Below are positions 39,459 through 48,776 of a DNA stretch of 64,000 nt, in pieces; the first letter of the stretch is position 1; each line of letters opens with the position of its first letter. The notes under the pieces were generated by a model that saw only the letters and a program-made list of their open reading frames with translations, ran no database searches and was not told where the DNA came from. Both the position numbers and the translations under genes were made by a program. Source of the DNA: Rhizobium bangladeshense (GTDB lineage Bacteria > Pseudomonadota > Alphaproteobacteria > Rhizobiales > Rhizobiaceae); the NCBI RefSeq assembly GCF_017357245.1, contig NZ_CP071614.1:310001-374000 (forward strand), read 5' to 3'.

Positions 39459-40388
39459 TCACGCCGCCTTTGCTTGCGGCTTGGCGGCCTTGACATGGGT
39501 TATGCTGCGGCGACCGTCGATGCTGAAGGGAACATCGCCGTCAACCGTGGCACGGCGCACGACGCGGTGCTGGTCGCCATAGTCGTTGACGGCATAGTGC
39601 TGGGTTGCGCGGTTGTCCCAGATCGCGACATCTCCGGCTCTCCAGCGCCAGCGCACGGTATTTTCCGGGGCGGTGACGTAGGACTGGAACACCTCGTACA
39701 GTTTCGCGGAGTCGCTCTTCGACAGTCCGACAAGGCGCTGAACGAAGTTGCCGAGCAGCAGCGATCTTTCGCCGGTCTCCGGATGAACACGCACGACCGG
39801 GTGCTCGGTCTCGTAGATCGTGGAGGTGAAAACCTCTTCGAAAAACTTCTTCTCTTCGGCGGTGGCGCGAGGGCGCACGGCGGCATAGTCATAGGCGTTG
39901 CTATGAATGGCCCACAAATTGTCGGCCAGCAGTTTGAGCGGCGCCGGCAGGCTTTCATATGCGGCATGGGTATTGGACCAGATCGTGTCACCACCGGCCG
40001 CCGGAATGACGACGCCGCGAAGGACGGAGAATTTGGGATAGGCATCAACGAATGTGACGTCTGTGTGCCACTGGTCCGCCCGGCCGCCGCCGCGGCTGGA
40101 ATCGAGGTTGAGGATGGAAGCCGTGCCGGCGACCGGTCCCTGGGTCGGATGAGGCACGAGATCGCCGAGCCGGCGCGTGAAGGCTTCCTGTTCGGAATCG
40201 TCCAGATGTCCCTGATCGCGGAAGAAGATGACCTTGTGTTTCAGGAGAAGCTGGTTGATGGCTGCCACCGTTGCATCCGAAAGATCTCCGCCAAGGCGGA
40301 TACCTCTGATTTCGGCTCCGACACGGCCGGTCAGCGGAACGACATCGGATTCGGGAATGATCTGATTGACGAGAACCGGATTGCTCAT
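39459..40388 (-). CDS. TauD/TfdA family alpha-ketoglutarate-dependent dioxygenase
   Basis: 309 residues. Iron ligands His108 and Asp110 (DQWHTDVTF) and His264 (ATQHYAVNDY), with oxoglutarate-binding Arg275 or Arg279, match TauD spacing. Members hydroxylate taurine, alkyl sulfates or other acids, releasing sulfite or sulfate. The alkylsulfatase or sulfonate type seems closest, but the substrate is not determined; no sulfonate transporter is adjacent. Start after CAGGAG. Confidence 0.88.
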   Translation of the reverse strand: MSNPVLVNQIIPESDVVPLTGRVGAEIRGIRLGGDLSDATVAAINQLLLKHKVIFFRDQGHLDDSEQEAFTRRLGDLVPHPTQGPVAGTASILNLDSSRGGGRADQWHTDVTFVDAYPKFSVLRGVVIPAAGGDTIWSNTHAAYESLPAPLKLLADNLWAIHSNAYDYAAVRPRATAEEKKFFEEVFTSTIYETEHPVVRVHPETGERSLLLGNFVQRLVGLSKSDSAKLYEVFQSYVTAPENTVRWRWRAGDVAIWDNRATQHYAVNDYGDQHRVVRRATVDGDVPFSIDGRRSITHVKAAKPQAKAA

Positions 40389-40690
40389 GGAAATCTCCTG
40401 TTGATATTGGAAGAAGTCGGCAGGTCGCCAGCGCCCGAAGAAAGGTTCATCGGACGTTCGAAATCTCATCGCTGAAAGTCGACGGGGCTATGGAACCGTA
40501 TAATCTATAAAATCTGTAGACAATAATTTCTAATTTTGCCTGTTTTCCTGAAACAGCTGTCTTCGATTTCCTCGCCGGGAGGGAGGCTGGCGGCCATTGT
40601 CATTTCTTCGTATGTACCGCCCGGCAGAGTGGGATCGCCGAGAAAAATATGCTTTGAGGCCGTAGATCGGCGCTCGGAAAGGAACTTTCG
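40389..40690. other. Divergent intergenic region with AT-rich core
   Basis: This 302-base gap separates the dioxygenase from the AhpD-like gene. Bases 40495-40545 are AT-rich and contain TCTGTAGACAAT around 40513-40524, in which TGT-AG-ACA is a small palindrome of the kind bound by GntR-type regulators. Promoters for both genes probably lie here. No small ORF with a convincing SD was seen. Confidence 0.4.
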
Positions 40691-41098
40691 ATGGCAACAG
40701 TCAAGCTTCTGTCGGACCAAGAGGCGGCAGCCATTCCAGCCGTGCAAGCCGTGTTCGATGACATCAGAGCGACACGCAAGACCGATTTCATCAACAATTT
40801 CTGGCGTGCTCTTGCAAACGATCCGGCAAATCTCAAGCGGGTATGGGAGACGCTCAAATCGGTCATGACGGTCGAAGGCGCGATTGATCCGTTGACGCGG
40901 GAGATGATCTACATCGCCGTGTCGACGGCCAATGCCTGCCAGTACTGCATTCAATCCCACACCGCAGCCGCCCGCACGCGCGGCATGACCGATGCCCAGC
41001 ATGGCGAACTGCTAACGATCATCGGGCTTGCCGCGCAGACAAATTATCTCGCTCTCGCTATGCAGGTTCCCACAGATCCGGAATTCGAGGTGCGATAG
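40691..41098 (+). CDS. Carboxymuconolactone decarboxylase / AhpD-like protein
   Basis: 135 residues, all-helical. The redox motif CQYCIQSH near residue 80 is the AhpD-type CXXC-X3-H signature; the surrounding REMIYIAVSTANAC and GLAAQTNYLALAM are family-typical. With CXXC it is more likely a peroxidase-type protein than a true decarboxylase. Start after GGAAAGGAAC. Confidence 0.85.
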   Translation: MATVKLLSDQEAAAIPAVQAVFDDIRATRKTDFINNFWRALANDPANLKRVWETLKSVMTVEGAIDPLTREMIYIAVSTANACQYCIQSHTAAARTRGMTDAQHGELLTIIGLAAQTNYLALAMQVPTDPEFEVR

Positions 41099-41129
41099 GT
41101 AACGACGTCTCGGATCAAGCACATGCAAC

Positions 41130-41205
41130 CAGTCCCGTCCGCAATCTCCCGCATCATCAGATGCGGGGAGTGTCACATTCCAACTTAGCTTAGCTTTGCG
41201 ACTAT
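41130..41205 (+). mobile_element. Degenerate end of an insertion sequence related to the one at 50784-52450
   Basis: The stretch CAGTCCCGTCCGCAATCTCC, then ...CATCA..., GGGGAG and TGTCACATTC, then AGCTTTGCGACTA parallels the right end of the intact element (52360-52450), where CAGTCCCATCCGCAATCTCC, GGGGAGAGTGACATTC and AACTTTGCGGCTACA occur in the same order. About 16 bases of the inner part are missing. No transposase remains. Confidence 0.65.
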
Positions 41206-41233
41206 CCCTTAGAGCGACTTCAGCACGATGCGA

Positions 41234-42892
41234 TTACTCTCTCAAAACGCTCACATGTGCCTTCGATAGAATTACAAGATTGTCCGGTCTGACGTTGAGA
41301 TAGTTGCGCCGCGTGCCGCAGACGGCTCCTCCGTCAGCAAAAATCTCTAAGATGCCCTTGTCGTGGATGACTCTCAAATCCGTTGCATCGGCAATGGCCG
41401 CGGCATAACGGATCGATCCGTCGTCTTGTGGCAGATGCACGGAGATACTTTGATCTTCCACCAGGATGGAAAATGACAATCGTCCGGCTTCGGTCGCGGT
41501 GATCCTTGTACCGTCTAGCATCCCGTTCAGTCGGATGTCGATGGACGCTTCTTCCAGAACATATCTGCCGGGCTCTGCGGAAGACAGAGGCGCATGAGGG
41601 AGAGCCTCCTCCACTTCGTCGGCGGGTCTCATACATATCCTGTTGCGCGCATCCAGCGATAGCTCGCGGGGTAACGACAACTCGCCGGAATACGGCGATC
41701 CGGCAGGCTTGCGGAACTCCCAATTGAAGAGCCACGCAAACGCGATCTGCCTGCCACCCGCCGCGAAGCTCTGCATCGCATAAAAGTCGCTGCCGAAATC
41801 GAGGAGTTGCAGCGCATCGGAGTCCGGAATGAAGCGGTCATCGGCGAAACTCCCGACGAGCCCATAGAGCAGGTTGTGTCGCCCGCTGTCAGGATCACAG
41901 TGTCCGACAAGTCCCATGATCAGCACCCATTTGCCGTCGATGGAAAAAAAGTCAGGGCATTCAACTGCCCTGGCGCCCTGCTCGCGGAAATAGGGCGGCG
42001 CACGGTACAGCGGTCCCAGGTATTTCCACTCAAGCAGATCCTCCGAACCATAAAGCAAGACTGCCGGGTCGCCATGAATAGAAGCTCCGAGCACCATGCG
42101 ATAAGCGCCGGAGGCTTCATCCCACCACACCTTTGGATCGCGGAAATCGTGCTCAATTCCTTCGGGTCGTTGCTCGAGCACGGTCGAGATGCTTTCCGCC
42201 TTGATCATCCGCCGGTCCGGCCGGGCGATCTTCTGTATTTCTCGATAGCCTTTGAAAAGGTCATAGGCGGGCAGGCGTTCCGTATAGAAGAACATCAGGC
42301 TGCCATCCCTGTCCTGAAATGCATTGCCGGAGAATGCGCCTCCGGTTGCACCGAGACGCCAGAGGTTCTGCTCCGGATGGAGGAAAACCGGCATGTGTGT
42401 CCAAGTGAACAGGTCAGGGCTGGTAGCATGTCCCCAGTGCATTGGCCCCCAGTCGCCGCCGCATGGATGGAATTGATAAAACAGGTGCCAGCAGTCGCCG
42501 ATCCTGCAGAGACCCACGGGATCGTTCATCCAGTTGCGACAAGGAGAAAAATGAATTCGAGGCCGCTGAGGATCGCTTCGCAGCCATGTGCCAATTTCGC
42601 TTCTTGCGCGAATTAGAATTTCATCCGTGTTGAATTCCCATAGCTTTATGCCGGCCTCCGCAACGGTTGCCGGATCGTAGGAGTAGGCCCAAAGGAATGC
42701 TTCCGGCCGGTCCCATTCAACGAGAACGCTGCCGGCCTCGCGGTGGTGATAGGAATAGTATGATGGATGAGCTTCGAAAGCGGGCACATGCCAGAGGGTC
42801 TCACCATATTGTGAAATGGTGACGGCCCCAGGGCCGGTTGCCCAGAATTCCAAACGCTCGCCCGAAGCAAATGAGACAATCGCTTTAGCCAT
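41234..42892 (-). CDS. Glycoside hydrolase family 32 beta-fructosidase, cytoplasmic
   Basis: 552 residues. All three GH32 acidic motifs are intact: WMNDP at 121-125 (nucleophile Asp124), RDPK at 251-254 (Asp252, transition-state) and ECPD at 311-314 (acid/base Glu311), followed by a C-terminal beta-sandwich. Unusually, about 105 residues precede the catalytic domain. There is no signal peptide, so the substrate must be imported. The ATG at 42892 is preferred to a TTG at 42904; neither has a strong SD. Last gene of the operon starting near 48604. Inulobiose, sucrose or fructooligosaccharides are possible substrates. Confidence 0.9.
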   Translation of the reverse strand: MAKAIVSFASGERLEFWATGPGAVTISQYGETLWHVPAFEAHPSYYSYHHREAGSVLVEWDRPEAFLWAYSYDPATVAEAGIKLWEFNTDEILIRARSEIGTWLRSDPQRPRIHFSPCRNWMNDPVGLCRIGDCWHLFYQFHPCGGDWGPMHWGHATSPDLFTWTHMPVFLHPEQNLWRLGATGGAFSGNAFQDRDGSLMFFYTERLPAYDLFKGYREIQKIARPDRRMIKAESISTVLEQRPEGIEHDFRDPKVWWDEASGAYRMVLGASIHGDPAVLLYGSEDLLEWKYLGPLYRAPPYFREQGARAVECPDFFSIDGKWVLIMGLVGHCDPDSGRHNLLYGLVGSFADDRFIPDSDALQLLDFGSDFYAMQSFAAGGRQIAFAWLFNWEFRKPAGSPYSGELSLPRELSLDARNRICMRPADEVEEALPHAPLSSAEPGRYVLEEASIDIRLNGMLDGTRITATEAGRLSFSILVEDQSISVHLPQDDGSIRYAAAIADATDLRVIHDKGILEIFADGGAVCGTRRNYLNVRPDNLVILSKAHVSVLRE

Positions 42893-43001
42893 TTGGAGAC
42901 GCAATCTAAGTGAAGTACGGCCGGTCCGAAGACTGGCTCAAATTATGCAGGGGAGGACTTTCGGTCCCATGACGGCGGAAGAGGCCTTGCGGCTGCGGGT
43001 T

Positions 43002-44363
43002 CTATTGCCCAGGAACCGGATTGCCCCTGAATGCATTTACCGTTCTGTCCATCACCACTTGTTCGACATTTCCGGAGTCTAGGACTGTATTCCGTACGGA
43101 GTCCTTGTGCACCAGCACTGTCGTTACGTCGAGCGCTGTCGAATTCCCGACTGAAAGCAATGCGGTTACTTGTGTTGAAAAACAGGCGCTGTTTGGCGCA
43201 TCGGTCCTGTCATTTTGAGGTATCTCGGTGGTGGCCACAATGTGATTGTTGGCTATGTAGTTTCCACTGCCGGAAACTACATTAATTATTACGGGTTTTG
43301 CTGCGGGAGGCCTGATATATTGAGCGTCTATGGTTTCCGAAATATGGTTCGCGATCAGCGAATTGTTGCTGCCGTCAATCTGCAAAAGCCCAAATAGATC
43401 ATCCAAGCCGTTGTCGTACTTCTGCATCGGCGCCCATGGCTCGCGATCTCGCAGAAAGTGATTTGAGGAGACCAAATTCTCGCAGCAGTTAGCAGCAAAA
43501 ACCAACATTCCTGGATAAAAGGAATGGAACCTATTTCCTGTGACCGAGGAGCGCACCACGCCGGAGAAATGGACACTGCTCGCTCCTCGAGGAAATACGT
43601 TATTTGAGGATACCAGAATGCCCGCGTAATTCTCGGCGTAAATTGAGTGTCCCCTATATCCGGCGCCGACGAAATTATTTGCTATTCTTGAGGCCTGCCC
43701 CATGCCTTTCAGTTCGATACAGTTGCCGCACTCTGCGATGAAATTGTTGTCTATTGCGAGCGCATCCGCATCATGAACAGTAACTCCATGCTCCAGGTAG
43801 ATAAGGCCCATCCCGGTTATTCGGAATGAGTCATTGGCGCTGCCGACGTAAATTCCCGTTTTGCCATTCCTGTATGTGTTTTCTGCGTCGTTTTGCCCCG
43901 AACCATCATCGATGAAGTGCAAGCCATCGATGCAAAAGTCAGCAAACTCCACAGAGCTTATACGAGGATTTCCGCCGCGCTTGACATAAAACGCGGCACC
44001 AGCAGCCTCACCGTCTGCCGCCTCTGGAGAAATGTCCACAAGTATACGACTTCCGCCCGGCCACACCTCGTGCCAGTGGGCTAGCTCGCTTGCGGGTGTG
44101 TTGAAACGGATGCTCGACGACGTAAAACCATGCCCAGAGCCAACGATTTTCAGATAGCTCACGTCTATCACGACTTGAGTGACAAGACGATAATCGCCTG
44201 GCGGTATATAGATAACTGATCCAGGTTTTCCGCCGTCATTTGCATCGACAACCGCTTGCCTGTTTTTAATATCCGCAATGATGTTATTGATGACGGCGCC
44301 AATATCCTCACGAGGATTGCCTGCTGGATACTTCGTGACGTCGTAACAATTTTCGCTAAGCAT
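43002..44363 (-). CDS. GH91 family protein: inulin fructotransferase or difructose-anhydride hydrolase
   Basis: 453 residues forming a right-handed parallel beta-helix. DIGAVINNIIADIKNRQ, IYIPPGDYRLVTQVVIDVSYL, GSGHGF, NGKTGIYVGSANDSF, ITGMGLIYLEHG, FIAECGNCIELKGMGQA and FYPGML follow the inulin fructotransferase pattern I remember from Arthrobacter. Those enzymes are secreted; this one starts MLSENCYDVTKY after a strong GAGGAGG and has no signal, so the intracellular difructose-anhydride hydrolase activity seems likelier. Hand count of 43201-43320 gives 46% G+C against 69% in 45061-45180, hinting at later acquisition. Confidence 0.8.
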   Translation of the reverse strand: MLSENCYDVTKYPAGNPREDIGAVINNIIADIKNRQAVVDANDGGKPGSVIYIPPGDYRLVTQVVIDVSYLKIVGSGHGFTSSSIRFNTPASELAHWHEVWPGGSRILVDISPEAADGEAAGAAFYVKRGGNPRISSVEFADFCIDGLHFIDDGSGQNDAENTYRNGKTGIYVGSANDSFRITGMGLIYLEHGVTVHDADALAIDNNFIAECGNCIELKGMGQASRIANNFVGAGYRGHSIYAENYAGILVSSNNVFPRGASSVHFSGVVRSSVTGNRFHSFYPGMLVFAANCCENLVSSNHFLRDREPWAPMQKYDNGLDDLFGLLQIDGSNNSLIANHISETIDAQYIRPPAAKPVIINVVSGSGNYIANNHIVATTEIPQNDRTDAPNSACFSTQVTALLSVGNSTALDVTTVLVHKDSVRNTVLDSGNVEQVVMDRTVNAFRGNPVPGQ

Positions 44364-44416
44364 TGTAATGCCTCCTCGGACGGCGAGAGTAATCTTGTTT
44401 TGTTTTGGCTATGCCA

Positions 44417-45559
44417 TCACCAGATGCTGGTGCGGGTGTCCGGGTCAAAGAAGTGAAGTTCTTCGGCATCGACAGCTATGCGCGCGATGTCACCTGCTCG
44501 CACCGTGCTCTTTGGGGAAAAACGGGCTACAGCAGCTTTTTCGTCGCCGATGTCGGCGATGGCGTCCGGGTCGCCAGCATCGACCCAAGGTGCATCGATA
44601 TTCAGATGCACCATGGATTCAGAACCTAGCGCCTCAACAAGAGTGACCGGGGCCGAGATCTCGGCGGGAGAAGGCCGGATTGCAGCGTCGTTCATGTGCT
44701 CGGGCCGGATACCGAGGAGAATTTGACGGTTAGACGCACCGTTCAGCGAGGGACGGCATTCGAAAACCCGGTCAGGAATTTCGAAACTGTTGCTGCCCAG
44801 GGTCACCGTCCTTCCATTCAGAACGGCCTCGTACAAGTTCATCGAGGGCGATCCGATAAAAGCCGCAACAAAGACGTTGTCAGGGCGGCTGTACAGGTTT
44901 TGCGGTGTGTCGACTTGCTGCAGCACACCGCCCTTCATGACAGCGACACGGTCACCCATCGTCATTGCCTCGACCTGATCGTGAGTGACGTAGATGGTGG
45001 TGACGTTTAGTTTTCTCTGGAGGCTGGCAATCTCGGCGCGCATCTGCACACGCAGTTTTGCATCGAGATTGGACAGCGGTTCATCCATCAGGAAGGCGGA
45101 CGGCTGGCGGACGATCGCCCGACCCATGGCGACGCGCTGCCGCTGGCCGCCGGAGAGCAGCGCCGGTTTGCGGTCGAGCAGAGCCGTCAGTTCGAGGATG
45201 CGCGCGGCCTCATCCACGCGCCTGGCGATGACGGATTTTGGCAACCCCGCCATTAGCAGTGGAAAGGCGATGTTTTCGCGCACGGTCTTGTGCGGGTACA
45301 GCGCGTAAGATTGAAAGACCATGGCGATGTCGCGATCCTTGGGATCGACATCGTTGACGACCCTGTCCCCGATCCTGAGTTCGCCGCTCGAAACGCTCTC
45401 AAGGCCGGCGATCATCCGAAGCGCCGTCGATTTCCCACATCCCGAGGGACCGACAAACACCATGAACTCACCATCCCTGATGTTGAAATTCAGGTCGTGT
45501 AGCGCATGAAAGCTGTTGCCGTAGATCTTGTTGACGTTGCGTAGTTCTATACCGGCCAT
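44417..45559 (-). CDS. Sugar ABC transporter ATPase (MsmK/UgpC type)
   Basis: 380 residues. Walker [10 protein letters not shown], signature LSGGQRQRV, Walker [17 protein letters not shown] switch and a C-terminal TOBE/OB domain with LGIRPEHM. The ABC subfamily is that of sugar importers. Start after GGCGGAGAC; 13 bases after the second permease and 53 before the GH91 gene. Confidence 0.93.
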   Translation of the reverse strand: MAGIELRNVNKIYGNSFHALHDLNFNIRDGEFMVFVGPSGCGKSTALRMIAGLESVSSGELRIGDRVVNDVDPKDRDIAMVFQSYALYPHKTVRENIAFPLLMAGLPKSVIARRVDEAARILELTALLDRKPALLSGGQRQRVAMGRAIVRQPSAFLMDEPLSNLDAKLRVQMRAEIASLQRKLNVTTIYVTHDQVEAMTMGDRVAVMKGGVLQQVDTPQNLYSRPDNVFVAAFIGSPSMNLYEAVLNGRTVTLGSNSFEIPDRVFECRPSLNGASNRQILLGIRPEHMNDAAIRPSPAEISAPVTLVEALGSESMVHLNIDAPWVDAGDPDAIADIGDEKAAVARFSPKSTVRAGDIARIAVDAEELHFFDPDTRTSIW

Positions 45560-45572
45560 GTCTCCGCCTCCC

Positions 45573-46409
45573 TCATCCTTTTACAGCGCCGAAAGTCAGG
45601 CCGCCGACGATCTGCTTTTGAAGTGCGAGTGTTACGATGATGACGGGCAGCGAATAGAGCACGGCCGCCGCCGTCATCGCTCCCCAGGCAAGGCCATAGA
45701 CTGAGTTGTATTCAGCAATGACGATCGGTGCCGTTTTGGTCGCCTCTGACGTCAGCAGCAGAGCGTAGAGGAACTCGTTCCAACTCGTGATGAAGGTAAA
45801 GAGCGCGGTGACGGCGATTCCGCCCGTCATGATCGGAAGAATGACCTTCAGAAAAGCCTGGAAACGGGTGCAGCCGTCCATGCGCGCCGCCTCTTCCAGA
45901 TCCTTCGGAACGCCTTCAAAGAAGGCTGCCATGAGAAGAAGCGCAAGAGGTACCGCGGCTGATGTGTGGGCGAGCACCAGACCGGGAACGGTATCCAGCA
46001 GACCGAGCGACTTCAGAAGCTGGAACAACGGCACGCCGAGCGACACCGAGGGCACCATGCGCGTGACCAGCGCGAAAAGCAGGAACAGGGTGGTGATCCG
46101 GCGCCGGTAGTGGGTCGCGACATAAGCGGCCGGAACCGCCACAGCGAGGGAAAGGATGGTTGTCAGTACCGCCACCGTCAGCGAGCTTGCGAAGGCCCGC
46201 GGCAGGGTCGATGATTGCAGGACTTCGCGAAAATTCTGGAAAGAGGTCACGACGGGAAAGAAGCTCGGCGGGATCTGCTGGACATCCGCTGCCGGCTTGA
46301 TCGACGTCATGAGCAGATAAACGTAGGGCAGCGCATAGGACAGGACGAGGACGAGCGCGGCGGAATTGATCACGATGCCGTTGAGATTCAGGCGGCGCGC
46401 ACTAAGCAT
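45573..46409 (-). CDS. Sugar ABC transporter permease (MalG type)
   Basis: 278 residues with six membrane segments and the EEAARMDGCTRFQAFLKVILP EAA loop of MalG-like permeases. The ATG follows GGAGG and overlaps the preceding permease stop by eight bases. Confidence 0.92.
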   Translation of the reverse strand: MLSARRLNLNGIVINSAALVLVLSYALPYVYLLMTSIKPAADVQQIPPSFFPVVTSFQNFREVLQSSTLPRAFASSLTVAVLTTILSLAVAVPAAYVATHYRRRITTLFLLFALVTRMVPSVSLGVPLFQLLKSLGLLDTVPGLVLAHTSAAVPLALLLMAAFFEGVPKDLEEAARMDGCTRFQAFLKVILPIMTGGIAVTALFTFITSWNEFLYALLLTSEATKTAPIVIAEYNSVYGLAWGAMTAAAVLYSLPVIIVTLALQKQIVGGLTFGAVKG

Positions 46410-47283
46410 GGACCGGCCTCCATATCTTCCAATAGGCAGCGGCAGCCAGAAGCATCATGACGATCAGAAACAGCGTGCCGGAGGCCGACGCCTCGCCGAG
46501 ATCGCCGAAGCGCACCATGCGCTGATAGATGTTCATCGAAAACACTTCAGAAGCGTGGTTGGGACCACCTTGCGTCTGAATCCAGATGAGGTCGAAAGTC
46601 TTGGCCGCATCCACCCCACGCACGATGACGACAACGGCGATCACCGGGCGCATCAGCGGCAGCGTGACATGCCAGAAGCGTTTGAACGCGTTCGCGCCGT
46701 CGATCCGCGCGGCCTCGAGCAGGTCTTTGGGAATGTTGGTTAATCCGGCGTAGGAGACGAGGGCGACAAAGGATGTCGTTAGCCAGATATCGGCGAAAGA
46801 AACGGAATAGATGACGATATCTTCATCGGACAACCAGGCAATCGCATCGGGGTCGCTGATGACGCCCAGATGGACGAGCCCGTAATTCAAGATGCCGATG
46901 TTCCCGACCAGGAGAAAGCGCCACAATAGGCCGGCGACAATGGGCGGCACCATTAATGGCAGCGTGAAGATCGTGCGGTGCCAGCGCGACTGGCCTGGGA
47001 GCGCCGTGAACAGCAGAGCGGCGCAGAAACCGAAGGTAAATTCGAAGAACAGCGCAAAGATCGAGTACTGAATTGTTCTGAATGCGCTTTCCGCGACGCG
47101 TTTCGAGGTGAGCGCATCGATATAGTTCTTGAGCCCGATCCACTCTCGTATGTGGGGAGTAATGGTATCGACCTTAAAAAAGGAATCGAACACTAAAAGC
47201 CCTACCGGGTATGCGACCAGCAAGCCAAGGATGGCGAGGGCCGGCGCAAGCATGCACAGCACGAATCGGTCTTCACCCGACAT
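46402..47283 (-). CDS. Sugar ABC transporter permease (MalF type)
   Basis: 293 residues, six membrane segments, LLEAARIDGANAFKRFWHVTLP coupling loop. The ATG at 47283 follows GGAGAG; a frame open to 47400 has no family sequence upstream. It is 61 bases after the binding-protein gene. Confidence 0.92.
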   Translation of the reverse strand: MSGEDRFVLCMLAPALAILGLLVAYPVGLLVFDSFFKVDTITPHIREWIGLKNYIDALTSKRVAESAFRTIQYSIFALFFEFTFGFCAALLFTALPGQSRWHRTIFTLPLMVPPIVAGLLWRFLLVGNIGILNYGLVHLGVISDPDAIAWLSDEDIVIYSVSFADIWLTTSFVALVSYAGLTNIPKDLLEAARIDGANAFKRFWHVTLPLMRPVIAVVVIVRGVDAAKTFDLIWIQTQGGPNHASEVFSMNIYQRMVRFGDLGEASASGTLFLIVMMLLAAAAYWKIWRPVHA

Positions 47284-47344
47284 GGCGCTCTCCGAAAGCT
47301 GATGATGCGAGGAGGACCACCCCGGCCTCCTCGCCGCCGAGGGA

Positions 47345-48604
47345 TTACTCGAGGATGTCTTCGATCGTTTCCTTGGCGTCCGCCAGGACCTTGCCGACAT
47401 CCGCTTTGCACGTCAGGGCCTGTTGCACAGCTGGAAGAACCGCTTCGTCGACAATTTCCTGATATTTTTCGTTAAGCGGACGGCCTTGCGTCGCAGGAGC
47501 ACTCAACGTCTCAAGCAGCGGCGTGAAATGCTCATAACCGGGCTTGCTGGCATAGCCGTTATAGGCCGAGTTCGTCGCAGCCAACCCAAGCGGCGCTTCG
47601 ATACCCAGGGCATTGTTGGCGATCGCGAAAGCTATGAACTTCTTGGCCGCTTCCTTGTGCTGGGACGTCGACGGAACGACATTGTACCAAGGACCCGGAA
47701 TTGCCCCGACTCCTGCATCGCCGGCCAGCATTGGGGCGACGCCGACCTTTCCGCTGACCTTGGAATCGGTGGGCGTCATCTTGTAGGCGTGCGCCCAGAA
47801 TTTCATCATCGCTGTCTTGCCTTGATAGAACAGGTTCTGAGCCTCGCCCCAGCCGATCTCGTTCACGTTTTCGGGCACGGAATGATCGATGCAGTGCGGC
47901 GCGATGTAGAATTCGAGCGCCTTCCTATGCGCTTCGTTGTCGATGATCACCTTCCCATCCTTGTCGAGGATTACACCTGGCGAGCCCGCCTGAAGCACAT
48001 GCGCCATCCATTCTTCGGAGAAGCTGCCGATCGTGTCGGTGCCCCAAAAGTCGGTCTTGCCGTCACCATCTGTGTCTCGGGTGAAGAATGTTGCGATGTC
48101 GCGCCATTGCTGCCAAGTCTTCGGCGGCGCGAGGGGATAACCATATTTTGCCTGGAACGCTTTCTGTTCCTCAGGCTTGTCGAAGAGGTCCTTGCGATAA
48201 AAAACAACTTCGGCATTGGCCCAAGCAGGCATGCCGATCAGTTTGTCACCGATCTTCGCGTCGGCAAGCAAGGCAGGCGGCAGGTCCTTGCGAACTGCAT
48301 CGGTGAAAAGCGGCGCAAGGTCTTCGACATGGCTTGCGAATTTCGCGTTCCACACGACGTCGATCGTTACCACATCGAACGCCGACGAACCTGAGGCGAT
48401 TTCGGCCGAAAACTTGTCGAAGACGCCTTGATAGGGAACGACGGTGAAGTCCACCTTGATACCGGTCTCGGCCGAGAACTTCTCTGCGGCTGCCTTCTGC
48501 AGCATTTCGCCGCCGCCTTCCACAAGGATATTGATGGTCTCGGCCTTGGCGGAGGCCGTAATGCAAACGAGCGCGAGCGCGCTGGCGCCAAGCAGTTTCT
48601 TCAT
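47345..48604 (-). CDS. Sugar-binding protein of the fructan-linked ABC importer
   Basis: 419 residues; signal peptide ending near ASAKA-E (residue 22), then an SBP_bac_1 fold (INILVEGGGEMLQKAAAEKF, TGIKVDFTVVPYQGVFDK). Family 1 binding proteins take oligosaccharides. The ATG at 48604 follows GGGAGGAAC. First gene of the six-gene operon; its promoter lies in the region of the three operator-like repeats. Confidence 0.93.
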   Translation of the reverse strand: MKKLLGASALALVCITASAKAETINILVEGGGEMLQKAAAEKFSAETGIKVDFTVVPYQGVFDKFSAEIASGSSAFDVVTIDVVWNAKFASHVEDLAPLFTDAVRKDLPPALLADAKIGDKLIGMPAWANAEVVFYRKDLFDKPEEQKAFQAKYGYPLAPPKTWQQWRDIATFFTRDTDGDGKTDFWGTDTIGSFSEEWMAHVLQAGSPGVILDKDGKVIIDNEAHRKALEFYIAPHCIDHSVPENVNEIGWGEAQNLFYQGKTAMMKFWAHAYKMTPTDSKVSGKVGVAPMLAGDAGVGAIPGPWYNVVPSTSQHKEAAKKFIAFAIANNALGIEAPLGLAATNSAYNGYASKPGYEHFTPLLETLSAPATQGRPLNEKYQEIVDEAVLPAVQQALTCKADVGKVLADAKETIEDILE

Positions 48605-48674
48605 GAGTTCCTCCCTTGTTCCGCCGGAAGCACTTGCCTCAGGCTGCTCCATTGTCAGGACCATAGGCGTGCTA

Positions 48675-48732
48675 TGACGACGTTGTCAATTCCAATTGTC
48701 GACGTTGTCAGAAAAATATGTCGACGTTGTCA
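48675..48732. promoter_or_regulatory. Three operator-like repeats with 22-bp period
   Basis: TGACGACGTTGTCA (48675-48688), TGTCGACGTTGTCA (48697-48710) and TGTCGACGTTGTCA (48719-48732). Each begins exactly 22 bases after the last, two DNA turns. The 14-mers are partly palindromic around a central ACGT, as LacI-family sites are. They lie between the divergent binding-protein and lacI genes, so one repressor could control both. Confidence 0.8.
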
Positions 48733-48776
48733 TTTGTGTGGATTACAACAGACCCGCATCAGGAGAATTGGCGGAA

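Noticed and set aside
43002..44363. Pectate lyase
   Set aside because: The beta-helix fold is shared, but the DIGAVINNIIADIK, GHGF and AECGNC segments match GH91, and fructan-type neighbours agree.
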